Below, one piece after another: positions 26,508 through 38,971 of a stretch of DNA of 64,000 nucleotides (the stretch's first letter is position 1; each line of letters opens with the position of its first letter). The DNA lies in assembly GCA_035582835.1 (NCBI GenBank), contig JAYKAV010001000.1:213335-277334 (forward strand), given 5' to 3'. This DNA comes from Phoebastria nigripes. Taxonomy: Eukaryota; Chordata; Aves; Procellariiformes; Diomedeidae. A program made the position numbers and the translations under genes. The notes beneath the pieces are model-generated. The model did no database searches and was not told where the DNA came from. It saw only the letters and a program-made list of their open reading frames with translations.

Positions 26508-28704
26508 GTGAGTAAAAATCAACACGCATTTCCATGCCTTTGGATCCTTCTTCCAGAGTAAGTATCTCCCATTTACAGAAGGCTGCTGGGGTAGCCCTGG
26601 CAAAAAACTCAGAAAAATCTACACTACTGTCTGTAGGAAAAAAGGGACAGAACCAACATGTGTGTACCAGCAATCACAGCAGGGATTGTTTTAGCCTGCT
26701 ACAGCCTCCAAGAAATCCTAACGGACATATATCTGGGCTCAGATGGAGGGCAAAAAAAAGAAGTTAAAAAGAAATCTTCACAAGACAATGTTTTATGGAG
26801 CAGAAATTCCACAGAGCTTTTTGTTTATTTACTTTTAGACTGTGCTATTGTGCACTTTTTTCCTCATTGGTGTGGAATGACCTACCAAACTCTGCTGGAA
26901 AACCAGGTTCACCAATAATATAAGCAAATGCAAGCAAATAACAAAAACCTACTCACATCAGTGAAAATTCTGACTGTCTTATTTGCAGAAAAGTTCTCTA
27001 TGTCATTTTTTGGCTAACATGCTAGATACAAGGATAATCATAGTTTGCATTTGAACTGCACAGGTTATATAGGAAGTCAAGGAATGGGTGGAGATGAAGT
27101 ATTTATTTAAGGGTAGTTCTATTCTGCAGTATTCCACATGCAAATTAACCTGGAAATTGCTAATATACTGACAGCAGCCAAGGGCTCTGCATCAGATTAC
27201 TTCCCAAGTACTTAGGTTCTTAGACACATTTTGCCTAATTACATTTACTACCGGTGGTCTCTACCTATTGAGAAAGCTGTCTTGTATATGTTTCCGCTAG
27301 ATCTACTTAACAAGAAGTTAAGAATCATGAAGCTTTACTCTACTTTCTCCAAACCTACTTGTTTCAGTTTGCAATGCTTCATATTAACGTATACAGTCTT
27401 ATTCTGCTGTTCTTATTCAGACAAGACTCCCATTCACTTTGATATAGTGTTCAGTATTATATAGGAAGGACGTCCAGAATTAATCTATCTCAAAGGGTAA
27501 ACAGCAATTTTTTGGAGAAATTATATTAATATGCCAGCAAGATTAACCTTATACTTTTTTTCCCCCAAAATATTGGATTACCATTGCTTTTTAATGTAGA
27601 CCTTACTTCAAAGTGTTCTTTTCTTTCTATTCAGATTTCAAAGTAACTCCAGACACTTGTGCCAGTTTCAGCAATTACAAGTGTTATTTTCTTCTAAAAT
27701 AACCTATTTTAATTGATGTTACATAATGATACATGAGTTAGGATATCTATTATATGAATGTAGTAAGTTCACCATCCATAAAAGACCAAGATGTCACGCT
27801 TTGTGAAATACTTTTCTATGCTCCAGTCAGCAAAGCTGTAAACTGGTAAAGAGATTATGCACCAAAATTTCAACTTTAAAAATAAGTCCTTTCCACTGGG
27901 AGCTCATGCTCAGTTTGACAATTCATGAAATTTTATTTGGAGATTTTAATTGTTCAATTGATCTCTGCCTAAATCTCAGTAATCAAAACAATAGCGTTGA
28001 GTTTCTGACAACTGCAATAAAATGTTAGTAATGTGTACTGAAGTTAACTCTTGTAGGATTCAAAAGGGAAAGAAAGAGACTTTCTTTTTAAAGTCTTTGA
28101 CAATTAAAAGTTTTTCTACAGAACAAAAATAACTCTGCTTATAATGTAACTTCCATGTTGCAGCTTCTATTTCTCCCAGCTCAAAGCACTTTATAACATT
28201 GGTCCAAATAGTTCATGCTTTATGCTTGGAAGCACTTTCATTAACTATTTATGTAGGTACAGAAAGCAAGATTTGGTCCATGATAAATAATAAATCTTCA
28301 ATAGATTTAGCTGGGATCTTTTCAATGAAACATGTTTTCCCCAGAAGATCCTAATTTCTTGAAACCATAAAAGTTGGTGGAAAAGGTCAGTTTCAATTTA
28401 TTAAACATTTAAAAGATATTTTGGAAAGACATCTCCAAATTGTAAAAAAATCTCATTTTAACATATTCAAAACAAGTAACTCCCATTTGGAAATTTCAGC
28501 TAAATATATCCAAAAGACCTCTCAAAACTCATATATGTTTTGGGAACATAAAATACTTTCACTAGCCTGTGCTAAAGTGTCTTTTGAATTGAAGGTTACA
28601 GTAAATTTTTAAGAATTTGACTTTTTGTCCTTATAGAAAATATCTAAAACGTTGACATGTTTCCTGAGACTCACATCTACCCTTTATATCAAAATTGACT
28701 ACTA
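26508..28704. other. AT-rich DNA, no gene seen
   Basis: Short frames only. A CTCAAAGCACTTTATAACATT string at about 28180-28200 resembles the 3' portion of a MIR-type SINE in reverse, but it is too short to annotate separately. Confidence 0.55.
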
Positions 28705-28820
28705 CTACCTACATTTTCCTGTAAAGATATAGGTGAATTACTTAAGATTACAAAGTACCTGGATTGTGAGAAAAAAACCCAGTTTGTTTTCCAGTTACAT
28801 GCTGAAACTGTATTGTTCCT
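28705..28820 (-). mobile_element. MIR-type SINE relic
   Basis: Read on the plus strand, ACCTACATTTTCCTGTAAAG, GAATTACTTAAGATTACAAAG and CCCAGTTTGTTTTCCAG fall in the order of the complement of the MIR core (ATTTTACAG..., GTGACTTGCCCAAGGTCACA..., AACCCAGG...). The copy is heavily diverged, as expected of a Mesozoic SINE. Boundaries are approximate. Confidence 0.5.
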
Positions 28821-31800
28821 TACTTCTGTGAATATAAACTACTAAAGCCTAAATCACAATCCAAAGGTGTGATCCAGTTCCTCTAAGCATCCCTGAGCTA
28901 GTCAGGATACACGTAACAGTTCAGGTAACAGTGAGCAGTACATAGTATATGTCTTTGATCTTACAAAGTAAACTGGGACCTCAACAAGGTGATCAACACT
29001 ACATGGCTATGCTTCCCCAGTACCCAACTGCAGTTAATTTAAAGCCATCCAGGGTATGACAATCTAAAGTGAATTTACTGCACTGCACTGTAATTTACAA
29101 ACAGTGGGTCCAATCAGCCCATCTGTAGATGAAATAAGAAGGGACACATGGAGCTTTTCTCCCATCATTTCAATTACTGGTAAAGAACTGGACAAAACCC
29201 ATTCTGGCTCAGTATTCGCTCTGTTCTCTAATCACAGTAAGTGCTCAGAACCTAAGAAAAGGAGCAGACTGAAGCTAAGCAAAAAATCCAAGCCAGACAT
29301 GGAACAGAAAGAATAGCACATAGATGCCAAGACTGTGTAATTGAGAAAGCCCTATCAAACTAAAGAACAAGTCCTGTCCTGCCCCACCCCCCCCAGTCTG
29401 CTGCTAAAACCCATAGCAGTCTTCTGCCTTAGTCATTCAGTCTTCCGTGGACCTGTCAGGCAAGTATTTCTGTTCCTACTCTGATTCCCCACCAAATACA
29501 AAATTCAGTTCTAGGTCTGTTCTGAGACAAACCCTTCTACAGTATTACCAGCCACCTGGGAGATTCCCAGGATCTCCCACAACAGCAAACCTGAAGTGAT
29601 GAAGTCATCGGGGCTAAATAAACAGAAGAAATTCAGAAGGCAAGAAAAGGACATTCCTGCAACAAGGTAGTCCTTTCTACCCTGTCCTGCACAATTCCAG
29701 ACTTTGGCTAGTAACTTCTCATATACGATACATATTACATATTTATATCATAAATATTTTAATTACTCATGATAGCAAACAAAAGAACCTACTATTTGCA
29801 CAGAAACGGATTCTGGGGGAAAAAAAAAAAAGTTGTATGATGTTGTATGATATGGTCTCAGAGATGGCTTAAACAACAAGAACTTACAGAACGTTTTCTT
29901 TGTGATTTAATTTTAGCATTTATGCAGTTACAAATAACCTGAGGCATTCAAAATTGCCATGCTAAGGTATCATAAAGGCTGAGTCAGGACTTACTGCTGC
30001 CATCAAAGACCCTGAAAAGTAATCAGAACACAGTCATTTGTCCTTTGGATGTTGTTTTGGTACTAGCTCACTTAACAGGGTGCAGGGAACCCAACAAAAT
30101 CAGTGTCTCTGCCAAGGTAAAGTTGAGGGTTTGGCTTAAATTAACAAAGCATGCCAGCAGATATAAAAACTTAACTAAACACAAAAGTCTCAATTGAGCT
30201 AGAATTTTAAAACAGCCCAAGTGGAGAAGTTTTCCTTTTATATAAAAAAAGGGAGGAAAAAAGTAGCGATTTTGTCATGGGGGGAGTTTCTGAGCCCTCC
30301 CTTCACAATGGCAACAAAGAACCCGCTGGCATTCACCAGGAGACCACCCAGAGTACATATAGTATATTGGAAATGTCAAGAAAGAGCTGCATGTGAAAAT
30401 AAAGAATATATGCCCTATTTCCTATGAAACACTTCAATATGGCACGTATAATGTTTTAAAATTTTCCACTGAAATATTGGCAGTTACTCCGGACCAATCT
30501 GGATTGTCACTCAAATGTCAGGACAGGAGCAGAAAATGCCGGGCTAGGATTTTTCCTTTGCTTTAAACTTACCCATAATTTCACTGTCAGTCACCACCTC
30601 TTTCTAGCTACTAATGGTAGACCCTAAAAATCTGGGAGGCAGCACGAGCATTTCTAAAACCAGCACTCAGCCGACCTAGGGGTGGGCAAGCAGACGGGTA
30701 CATTGTGGCAGCTGGTCCCCGCAGGTCTGAGTTGTCAGATTCCCACTTCCAACACAGAAACTCATTTCTGGAATTGTAAAATAAGGTACTACATGCCACA
30801 TTGCTATCACACGGATATAAGGAAGGGACTTTTCTCTACAAAAAAGATGGCAAAGAGCTGACAAACAAGGGCTGCACAAGTGTAGCCAAACAGTCCAGTT
30901 GTTGAGCAGTCAGAATGTTGTTACTGAATTATTTTCCTGAGAAAAATCTTCAGAGAGGCAGTGGTGGGATGCTTTTATCAGATATACACATATATTAATA
31001 CTAGGTCATGCAGCAAACTCCACAAGGTGAAGCTGCAAGGTACAAATATGACATCATATTATAAAAAAATCCTGGTTTACATTATTTTCCAGTATGGGAA
31101 AAAACAAAATACAAAAGCATGGAAATGAAATATGCAGGTCATCTGTGCTAATTTGCTGCTCTGACTCAAACCTCTCGACTTTAACATAGAAATGCAAAGC
31201 ACAACTTTCTAACATTCCCTGGTAAGCAGCTGCTTTATGAATAACTGGAAGAAAACCTTTATGCTTGGTCACACCACCAGCAGGAGACAACTGGCTTTTC
31301 TCATGTAATACAGGGAAGTGCAGCCAGTACTTCATTAAAACACAAGACACTTTGGCAGACATGGATGCTGAACATTGCTTACTGTTCACATCTGTGGGTA
31401 AATGACAGCAGGCTGAAACTGTTGCCTTCCACTAAAGAGCAAGTACATGATCCAGTGCAGTTAATCAATAAGATAATGGAATGAATCAATAGCAAAGATT
31501 TTTAGGAGGTCTTAATTAAACAAACACTTGCAGATACAAATGATGTCTTCAATCTATTGATGGTACCAGGGTGAGGGGTTAAACACGAACAAAACCATCA
31601 ACTTTATTTTACCAGCATGTATTTCTCTAAAGTACCATATAGCTTCTTGGCCTCTGCATTGGCCCATCACTGCATTCCTATTCATTTTTACCACCATGTT
31701 ACACAGGCAAATTAGCCCATAATAAAGCAAAAGAAAAAAAAAAAAAAAGAATTACTGAACAATTCAAGATGTGATGACAAAGTAGATAAAAGTCACTATT

Positions 31801-32231
31801 ATCCACTGCTATTTCTTCTCTGCGAAAGGTGCGACTACCTAGCCAGAAGTCCTAAAAAAGTCAGTTACCAGCTGCAAGGTGTACAATTAGAATAATTAAA
31901 GAACACCTAAATTGATGGACCCATTAATGCAGGAGATCTCCAGTGGGCCTTCTGCACAAACATGGTAAGTCGATATTTTTGATTCCCCCAATGGTTCTGT
32001 GCTAGGCACTGTTTTAAAGAGACATCAATCTATGATGTCAGCATTTATCTAATGAACCTTCAAAAATCAATGTCAAGATGGCCTGCTACATGTATGCACC
32101 CAATTTGTCTGTTCTCCAAGGGATACTAGATAAAACAAAAACATTATAAGAGCAGTGAAGACTGACTGTGACCACTCTACCTGACCTTGAGGATGTTAAC
32201 GGAAGGAGTGAAACTTGACCTGGCTGTAGGC
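28821..32231. other. Unique DNA, no gene seen
   Basis: The longest frame (31054-31389, minus, 111 codons) shows no domain or splice context. An A12 run begins at 29820, followed by a short tandem GTTGTATGAT pair at about 29833-29852. A mixed A run lies at about 31733-31748. Confidence 0.6.
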
Positions 32232-32313
32232 ATAAACAATAGGTTTCCAAAGACAATAGGTATTCCAATACCTACTATATAATATATATGTATAAACAAT
32301 AGGTATTCCAAAG
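32232..32313 (+). repeat. Local triplication of ACAATAGGT(AT)TCCA unit
   Basis: ATAAACAATAGGTTTCCAAAG at 32232-32252 recurs as ATAAACAATAGGTATTCCAAAG at 32292-32313. A partial copy, ACAATAGGTATTCCAA, lies between at 32253-32268. A TA-rich spacer separates the last two copies. This looks like replication-slippage duplication followed by minor divergence. Confidence 0.8.
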
Positions 32314-34274
32314 AGAAAAGAAAATGAGGTGGCTTAATTTAAGGCCCTCTGAAAGTGCCTTTGTCAGCCTTACAGTACAATGACAAAACAGGTGGTTGTT
32401 TTTTAAATGACTATAATCAGGATTCTTAAGGATAACAAGATTACCTTAGCTATTAATACAATTCTCATCCCCGTTGCCAGTAGTACTTTCCCTGGCAGAA
32501 TTCTTGCCTACACCCGACAGCCAGTGTGTTCAATCCCTTTCACTGCTATTAGCAAGGATAGCCATTTAGCTTTGCTGAAGCTGTGGATTCTTTTAGCTAT
32601 TTTCTTGTTAGTGTTTAGACTCAACTCATCCTCACTATTCTGCCCACAAGATTCCCTGAAACTGATGTTTTGACACCATATCAGACAGAAAGTGGAGGTC
32701 TACGTTAGCTCCTTCCTCTCTCCTGTTTGAATAATAAACTGGTCTCTCTAGTTGCTACGAGGTAGGGCTGCCTCCGGCTCGTAACTAGAGGTGACAGGTA
32801 CTCTCTAGCAGATGGGCTGTCTTGTAATCTTTTTCTTTATTCACAGCAGCTCTGTCTCTTCCTTCTGTTCAGAGTATTTACTCTTGTTGGTAGCATGTAA
32901 ACAGTTAGGTATGCCTTAGACAGTTCAAAGATGTGTTATGTGGGTGAATTAGTTGTTGCAGAATGCCTGTCTGCCTTCATTCATATGCTTCTTTCAAACG
33001 TTCCCATTGCCAGATTTCTGCCCAATTAACTGACAATGATGGAGCCCAGTCCCGAGCTCCTCGCACAGAGGAAACCTCCCCTGACTTCAGGAAAAGTCCC
33101 CAGGAAGCAGGAAGCTGAGAATCAGTCTGAAGATGCCACGATTTCTCCATTGTAAAATGCTGCATTCCAAATATTTAGTAGACTTGCAAAACATTTATGC
33201 TCTCTTATCAAAATACACAGCATGGAATTTAACGCCTTTCATAAACTTTGTGTTTCTCAGTGCTACACGAGTTGGAATGAATTCAGATTTTTTTTTACAT
33301 ACAAAAATTACACAGAAAAATTTCCTTAAATATGTGTATTCTATGGCAACTAGGGCAGCACTGACAAACGGGACAGCTTCTGCAAAATACTGATGTCTCT
33401 CAACACGTACACTAATATTTCATAATGGCTTTTTTTCTTTGTTTGTCTGTTGTAGAAGTACTGCTGATTTGTCTTTACTCACAGCTAACACTGTGGGGCC
33501 AAGTTTTCTATTTGATGCAATCACATGAGGACTGAATTTGATTGCTGATATTTTGGCAAATGTAGCTGGGTTTTGTATTTTAATACTAACAATGTTCAAC
33601 TCGGCTCCTTTTGGGAAAACTAATTCCCTGTAGAATGAAGTTGCCCTCCACATAAACATACACTCTTGCATGTTTATGAAATATTCTAACTTTTTTTATT
33701 TTTCTTAATGCAAGTGGAATTTTCAAAACTGCAAACCTCCATTAACCTTCCTAGGGATTCTGTATTTAATTGTATTTAATTTACCACCCTTCTTTTATTA
33801 AACAGAATGCAACCCAGTTTTCAAAAATAAACATACAAATTAATTTTAAAAACTACTATTCAGTTCTTCAAAGAGATATCTTCTATAGGTATCTAATTCT
33901 ATAACCAGTATGGTAAACACAGCATTGGCTGTGCAAAATGCACCACCAGTCAAATAAGTAATAATTTGGCAGTTAGCTCACATTTTAGTGGCAAAAGAGA
34001 AGAAATTTTCCTATACTTTATAGCACCTAATTTACTCTGATTTTTCGGAAGGTTATGTCAGGTTTCCTAATGTTATGTAAACTGAGGATAAAGATTATGC
34101 TCTACTTCTGTTGGCTAAGAAAAATAAATAAAAATCTAATTGATAAAAGTCAATAGATATGTTATACATGTTCTACTGGTTAATTTTACTAGGTGATATC
34201 ATAGGCTTCTACTTCATCCTTGGGTATTTCCTAGTGCAAGTATTTTAATTCTCCATTCAGAGTTTTCATTCTCT
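32314..34274. other. Unique DNA, no gene seen
   Basis: Frames are at most about 88 codons with no support. No repeat family was recognised. Confidence 0.6.
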
Positions 34275-34510
34275 GGGGGTGTGACAGTGTGCTCCCCCTG
34301 CCCCCGACCTGACTTTTCCCCTAACCCTGCTCAAGCAATAATCACCTGGGGCGACCGTAATGAATGCATCTGATGGATGCAGATAACAACACAGTAGGCG
34401 ATGCATTCACCTAACCACAGTGCTGATCAACGTGTGACTCCAGCCAAATTTGGAAGAAACTAACTGCAGTCGGTATGTAAATATGACTATGAGTCAACCA
34501 TCTTACCCCC

Positions 34511-34517
34511 ATAAATA
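34511..34517 (+). promoter_or_regulatory. TATA-like box of solo LTR 3
   Basis: ATAAATA lies 231 bp into the LTR and is followed by a GC-richer leader, as expected for a U3/R boundary about 25-30 bases downstream. Confidence 0.55.
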
Positions 34518-34649
34518 GCGGGCAGCCCAAGAGCCCTTGGAGCTCTCCTGCTCCGCAGCGGGCTGCACACCAGGATCTCCCCTTGAGTAAGGACACCTCT
34601 CAGGGCTATTCCTCGAGGTTGAGAGATTCCTTGCTGCAACAGATCCTCG

Positions 34650-34655
34650 GTAAGT
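34650..34655 (+). other. Splice-donor consensus inside solo LTR 3
   Basis: CTCG/GTAAGT is a near-perfect 5' splice site about 110 bases downstream of the expected start of an LTR transcript. It could join an LTR-initiated leader to downstream exons; no such transcript can be shown from sequence. Confidence 0.45.
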
Positions 34656-34976
34656 GACTAATAGCACGCTAAACTTGGAAATCTCAGCTAAGTGATATAA
34701 AGGATTGATTGCGCATATATAATCCTTTAGACATAAACCGTTGACCGAGTCTGNGACCAGGATTGGATCCAGCCGCACCTAGACTCCTCTCCAAGAAGGA
34801 GTTTAGAGAGCAAGGGGGTCCTTTCTGAACCTCATGACTCAACGGNAGGGTCTCCCTNACAGTTTTGTCTGACCCTGTCCTCCATGCAGTAAATAATCAA
34901 GTGTACCTTGCCATCGAATCTTGTTAACTCACTGTCGCATTTACTATCAAACTTTGTTAAATNACTGTCTTACATC

Positions 34977-34982
34977 AATAAA
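34977..34982 (+). terminator. AATAAA poly(A) signal of solo LTR 3
   Basis: A canonical hexamer about 60 bases before the 3' end of the LTR, followed by a T/C-rich stretch (TTGCTTCTCTC), which fits an R/U5 junction. Confidence 0.65.
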
Positions 34983-35048
34983 CATACTGTTGCTTCTCTC
35001 TTACGAGTGAAGTGCATCTCTCTCTCTCACTCCATCTGCGACAGGGGG

Positions 35049-35442
35049 ATGCCACTAAAGGCATGCGCTCCCATGGCACTTTGGCAGGTTAACTTATTAA
35101 TAAATACTTCTGTGGAAAGACTGAATGGGACTTGAGCAGAAACCAAGTGAAATCACACATTCTTTACAGAAATGCTTGCAGAAGGTATTTTGCACTATAC
35201 ACCCATCTCTAGCAATTGTTGAAGATGAAATTTGCCCAAAAGTCCTCATTTTACAAATGGTAGGACATGCAGGCAACGAAATAACTGGCTCTTAAATGTC
35301 TTTGTGAACCTAAGCCTGAGCACCTACATATCTGTACAGAAATAGGTCACCATTGACAGTATAGCATCCCTAGTATTATCCTAGAATATTCATTAATAGC
35401 TCAGAATGCCTGCAAAAATAACCAACTATTCTTTAGGAAGCG
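35049..35442. other. Unique DNA, possible MIR fragment
   Basis: TCCTCATTTTACAAATGGTAGG at about 35243-35264 resembles the complement of a MIR core, but the match is short. No gene seen. Confidence 0.4.
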
Positions 35443-36048
35443 TTAAGATACTCCTTCGTGATCTCTCAAGAACTGACTGCTCTCAATCTTTCTTGAGAGA
35501 TCTTTGCAAAGCAAATCTAGACTTAAAATATTATGCTCTTGCAATTTTAGTATGTGTGATTCGTATTCTTGTTGAAAAGGTTGAATTGAAACTGTAGCCA
35601 GACACAGCATGTGTGCTATGGTCTTCGGAAGCATGTTATAAATGCAATCTAAAATCAATAGCAAGAAACAATTACAGCATCTGAATACCATTTGGGTGAA
35701 ATAAGCTGATGGTGGTGAAGCAACCAGCAGATGTACGTCAATACTTGCAACAAAGTATTCTACAGCATTTGCACAAAGAGGGGTTGAGTAAATATCAATA
35801 AAGCAACTCCTACTACAAACAGTAAAAATGATAAAATCAATATTATAAAATAAAAAGTTAGCACGTAGATGAACTCTGTGATCTAGACAGTGCTGCGTTA
35901 GGAGTGTTCCTAAGTTCCTGGATCTCAGTAAAGGAACAGACAGGGACTGAATTTGTCCAGTGCTCTGACTAATCAAGAAACCAAAGTATACAACAAATGG
36001 TATGCAAACGTTGTACCATAGAAATTCATACAAAAACGTATTTATGTC
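35443..36048 (-). other. Unusually long open frame, no ATG start, not called as a gene
   Basis: This minus-strand frame is open for about 200 codons, from a TAG at 36049-36051 to the stop at 35443, the longest in the window. The first in-frame ATG lies about 115 codons in, leaving only about 82 codons for conventional translation. The conceptual peptide is rich in Leu, Phe, Cys and Ile and has no domain I recognise. Flanking splice sites are not obvious. It starts about 400 bases right of solo LTR 3 but shows no retroviral motif. By a rough hand estimate at 38-40% GC, a run this long is expected about 0.01-0.02 times per window, so it is noted rather than dismissed. Confidence 0.12.
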
Positions 36049-38950
36049 CTACAGCAGGAGGAATCACATATCTACTGCACCTGCTAGTCCTGTGCGCTGT
36101 CAAGAATCCATCTAATAGCCCACAACATGCTGCGTGCTGCCAGCACTGTCTGCTTAATGGGAAGACCCTGAAGGACTTCACATTTGTCCGTGAAAAAGGA
36201 CAGATTAAGAAAAAATAACCCATTCTTGCCAAAAATTTATATGAAAACATCAAATCTCAATAAATTCTTTAAAAATCCAGCAACTAAAAGGGTAAAATTG
36301 TGAGTGACAGCCCATCTGCAAGATGCTGTCTGTAGCTCTGACCTGCATTTAAAACAGGGCTGTTTAGCCTTTTGAGCACCTGAAGTTGGTTCTGTTGTTT
36401 GCATTTCATAGAAACTACTTTTGAAAGTAAACAAGAACCTTTAGTGAATTATTTAGCATACAAATAAACCAGCCGAGAAGCCTAAGTAGGCCAATCTGAA
36501 CTAACTGGATTGAAATATTCATCTGTAAATAACTTTTCAATCTGCTGCTTTCACGTACAAATACTACATGGAACATTAGACACAACTAGCTTCTAGGGAT
36601 ATTTAGGCTCACTGGAGAGCAATTTTTATGTCTACTGGCATCTGTGGGTAGTGATATGGACTGACTGTTAATATAACCAACATAAAATTTATGTGAACAC
36701 TCACTGCAATAGCAACACACTGTCAGACAGCTGGTGGTTGATGCGTAGCACATGCGGATTTTATATGCACTGTGTAAACTAACCTTTGCAATAAAGATTT
36801 AGCAGGTTTATTAGTTTAGGAAATCGCTATAATTAAGGATAATTCATAATGGCCGCTTATCCACTCTATAGCAATAGCTGCTTTAATTTAGACTCTGTTT
36901 CTTTGAGCCATAAATAAGTGTGCTGATATCTTCTGCACAGATGTGGCATTCAACCTGTTCAAGTTGGTTGAGTTTTGCTTGTGTTTTAATCAAAAGAATT
37001 AGTAGATAAGCCCATAAAATGCACTTTGCTTGAAATAAATTAGCAAGAAATGCGGTTTGGAAGTTCGGAAACTCTACTAGTAGCTCCTTTTTGGGAGGAG
37101 GGAGTAGAACACAGAAATTTTCCACAAAAAAGGAACACACTATATGGTCATAGATCTGACCTGAGATAGAATACCAGATTTGCATAATTAATCATAGGAA
37201 AAAGAGGTATGTCTGTGACCTACGTGTATTATTTACAATCTATTCAGTTTGTAATGGAGGGTTTGACCTTTGTGAGCCCTTCTAGTAACACTGTGACTTT
37301 CCTCCTTTTGTGCACAACCCAAGGCTTCTCTGCAGAATACGTATGGTGTCTCGTTACTTCAATTCCTATTAATAATTCCTGCGAAACAATTCCTTGTGTC
37401 CACACTGCTTATTCAGTGGAAAGCACTTTTCCTGAATTTCCAGCCACCCCATGTTCTAACTGGTTGGAAACACTGTGGGTCTCTCTAACCCAACACCCAC
37501 AAAGCCAGTTTTCTTTCCATTCCTTCCCCTTGGACAAAATCATATAGTCTCGGCTTAGGTATTACACAGACACTCAATATCGTCACTCCTAAAGAACTGA
37601 GAGGGATTCTGCCCTTTCTAGTACCTACACGAGGCAAACAGAGAGCGTACCACGGCCTAAGTTCTTAAGCAGGCCAAAGCTCTCTCTGCTGGGGCTCAGC
37701 TGAAAGGAACACAGATGTGTCACAGCAGACATTCCTGGGGTTTTTGTTGGTACCGTAAACGAGGGGACTTGCCACAGGTTTTTAAAGTGAACACTCAACC
37801 TCTTGTGACTGGTAGTAGGAAGAACCCATTTCTTTCCAGCAATTAATGTCCTAAAAGATCACTCTATGGTAAATTTAACCAGGGTTTTCAGCTAGGTGGT
37901 CCTATTCCAGAATTCCCCATTCTCCCCCTCAGCGAAGTTACTCATTGTTGCCCAACGCTTCTTCNGCTTCACCATCTCATGATAAGGGCCATGTTTGCAC
38001 AGCCCCTCTCCCCAGACCTACACCTACAGGATCCTAACAGAGCAGAGGCCTCAGTTGGAGTAATAGTCTAGGAAAGAGTACAGTGTATGGTGTACCAGGC
38101 TGAAGACTTGTAGGAAAGGGAAGAATGTAACTGTACAATTATTAGGGAGGCTACTTGAGGGAATAAATATCATAAACAATATAATAAATATCATAAATAA
38201 CTGTCCTATATTACTCTTCCCTACACATCTGCTTGTGGTCACTGATGGAGTGGGCTATCGGCCAGATGGATCCTTATACTTCCTCTGCATGTACCTGCAC
38301 TTTTGTGCAATGAAAAAATATTTTAACTTGCTACCATCCTGATGCAGAAATGCTTGACTTACTGAAGTGTCATACCCAGAGATAATACAATTACAAGAAC
38401 TGGCTCTGCACAGGCATTCTTAGTAGAAACTTTCTGCAGATAACTACTTTACTAATCATGAACTATTACCACAAAGACCTACAATAACTGACATATCAGA
38501 TTAGCTGTTTTTACAAAAAAACCTGCTATATTTGCCACTTGTGACCCCATTAGTACTTTCTGTAGACAATGACTATTTACCTACCCAACTAAGAAAATAT
38601 GATTTCAAGGTGTTTATCAGAAAGTGTTTAATAAGATGGCTGATGCAGCAGTTTCAACTATCAAATGATCACAAGTTTAGAAGTAAATATAATCCAGACT
38701 TTCCTGATTCCAAATTATGCTTCTTCCCTTTCTTTGGAAGAACCCTAGATCAGAATGTCCAGTAAAAAATTTGGATACTGAGCTTTGTGGCAGATGACTA
38801 AGTACAACAGCCCAAGGTATTATTTCCTTATGTATAAAGACAAAAATCTGGAGTGTTATGGAAAACTATCCAGCCTTGTAAGTCTCCTGGCACAACACTG
38901 CTAATACATTGCCCTTTCGGCAGGGGGGAACGACAAGGGACAGACAGGAT
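36049..38950. other. Unique DNA with a GC-richer patch, no gene seen
   Basis: The patch at about 37400-38120 is less AT-rich and has several CpG sites, suggesting an unrecognised old LTR or insertion, but no terminal repeats or TSD were found. Frames in it (37209-37547) have no support. Confidence 0.5.
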
Positions 38951-38971
38951 GGGAGACGGGGGACGGGAGGG
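38951..38971 (+). other. G-quadruplex motif
   Basis: Four G runs (38951-38953, 38958-38962, 38965-38967, 38969-38971) separated by loops of 4, 2 and 1 bases satisfy the standard intramolecular quadruplex pattern. It sits in a longer G-rich stretch from about 38923 to 38974. Confidence 0.8.

Larger units (their letters stand above)
34275..35048 (+). mobile_element. Solo LTR 3 of an avian endogenous retrovirus, with 5-bp TSD
   Basis: The element spans 34280-35043 (764 bp). It begins TGTGACAGTGTGC, ends CTGCGACA and is flanked by exact GGGGG repeats (34275-34279 and 35044-35048). In plus orientation it has the expected order: a U3-like region rich in direct-repeat-like motifs, a TATA-like ATAAATA at 34511, a GC-richer leader, a GTAAGT donor at 34650, AATAAA at 34977-34982 and about 60 bases to the end. 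It is unrelated in sequence to LTRs 1 and 2, so it is a second family. Four N bases lie inside. No internal viral sequence adjoins it. The family resembles avian ERVL-type LTRs, but the name is not certain. Confidence 0.85.
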
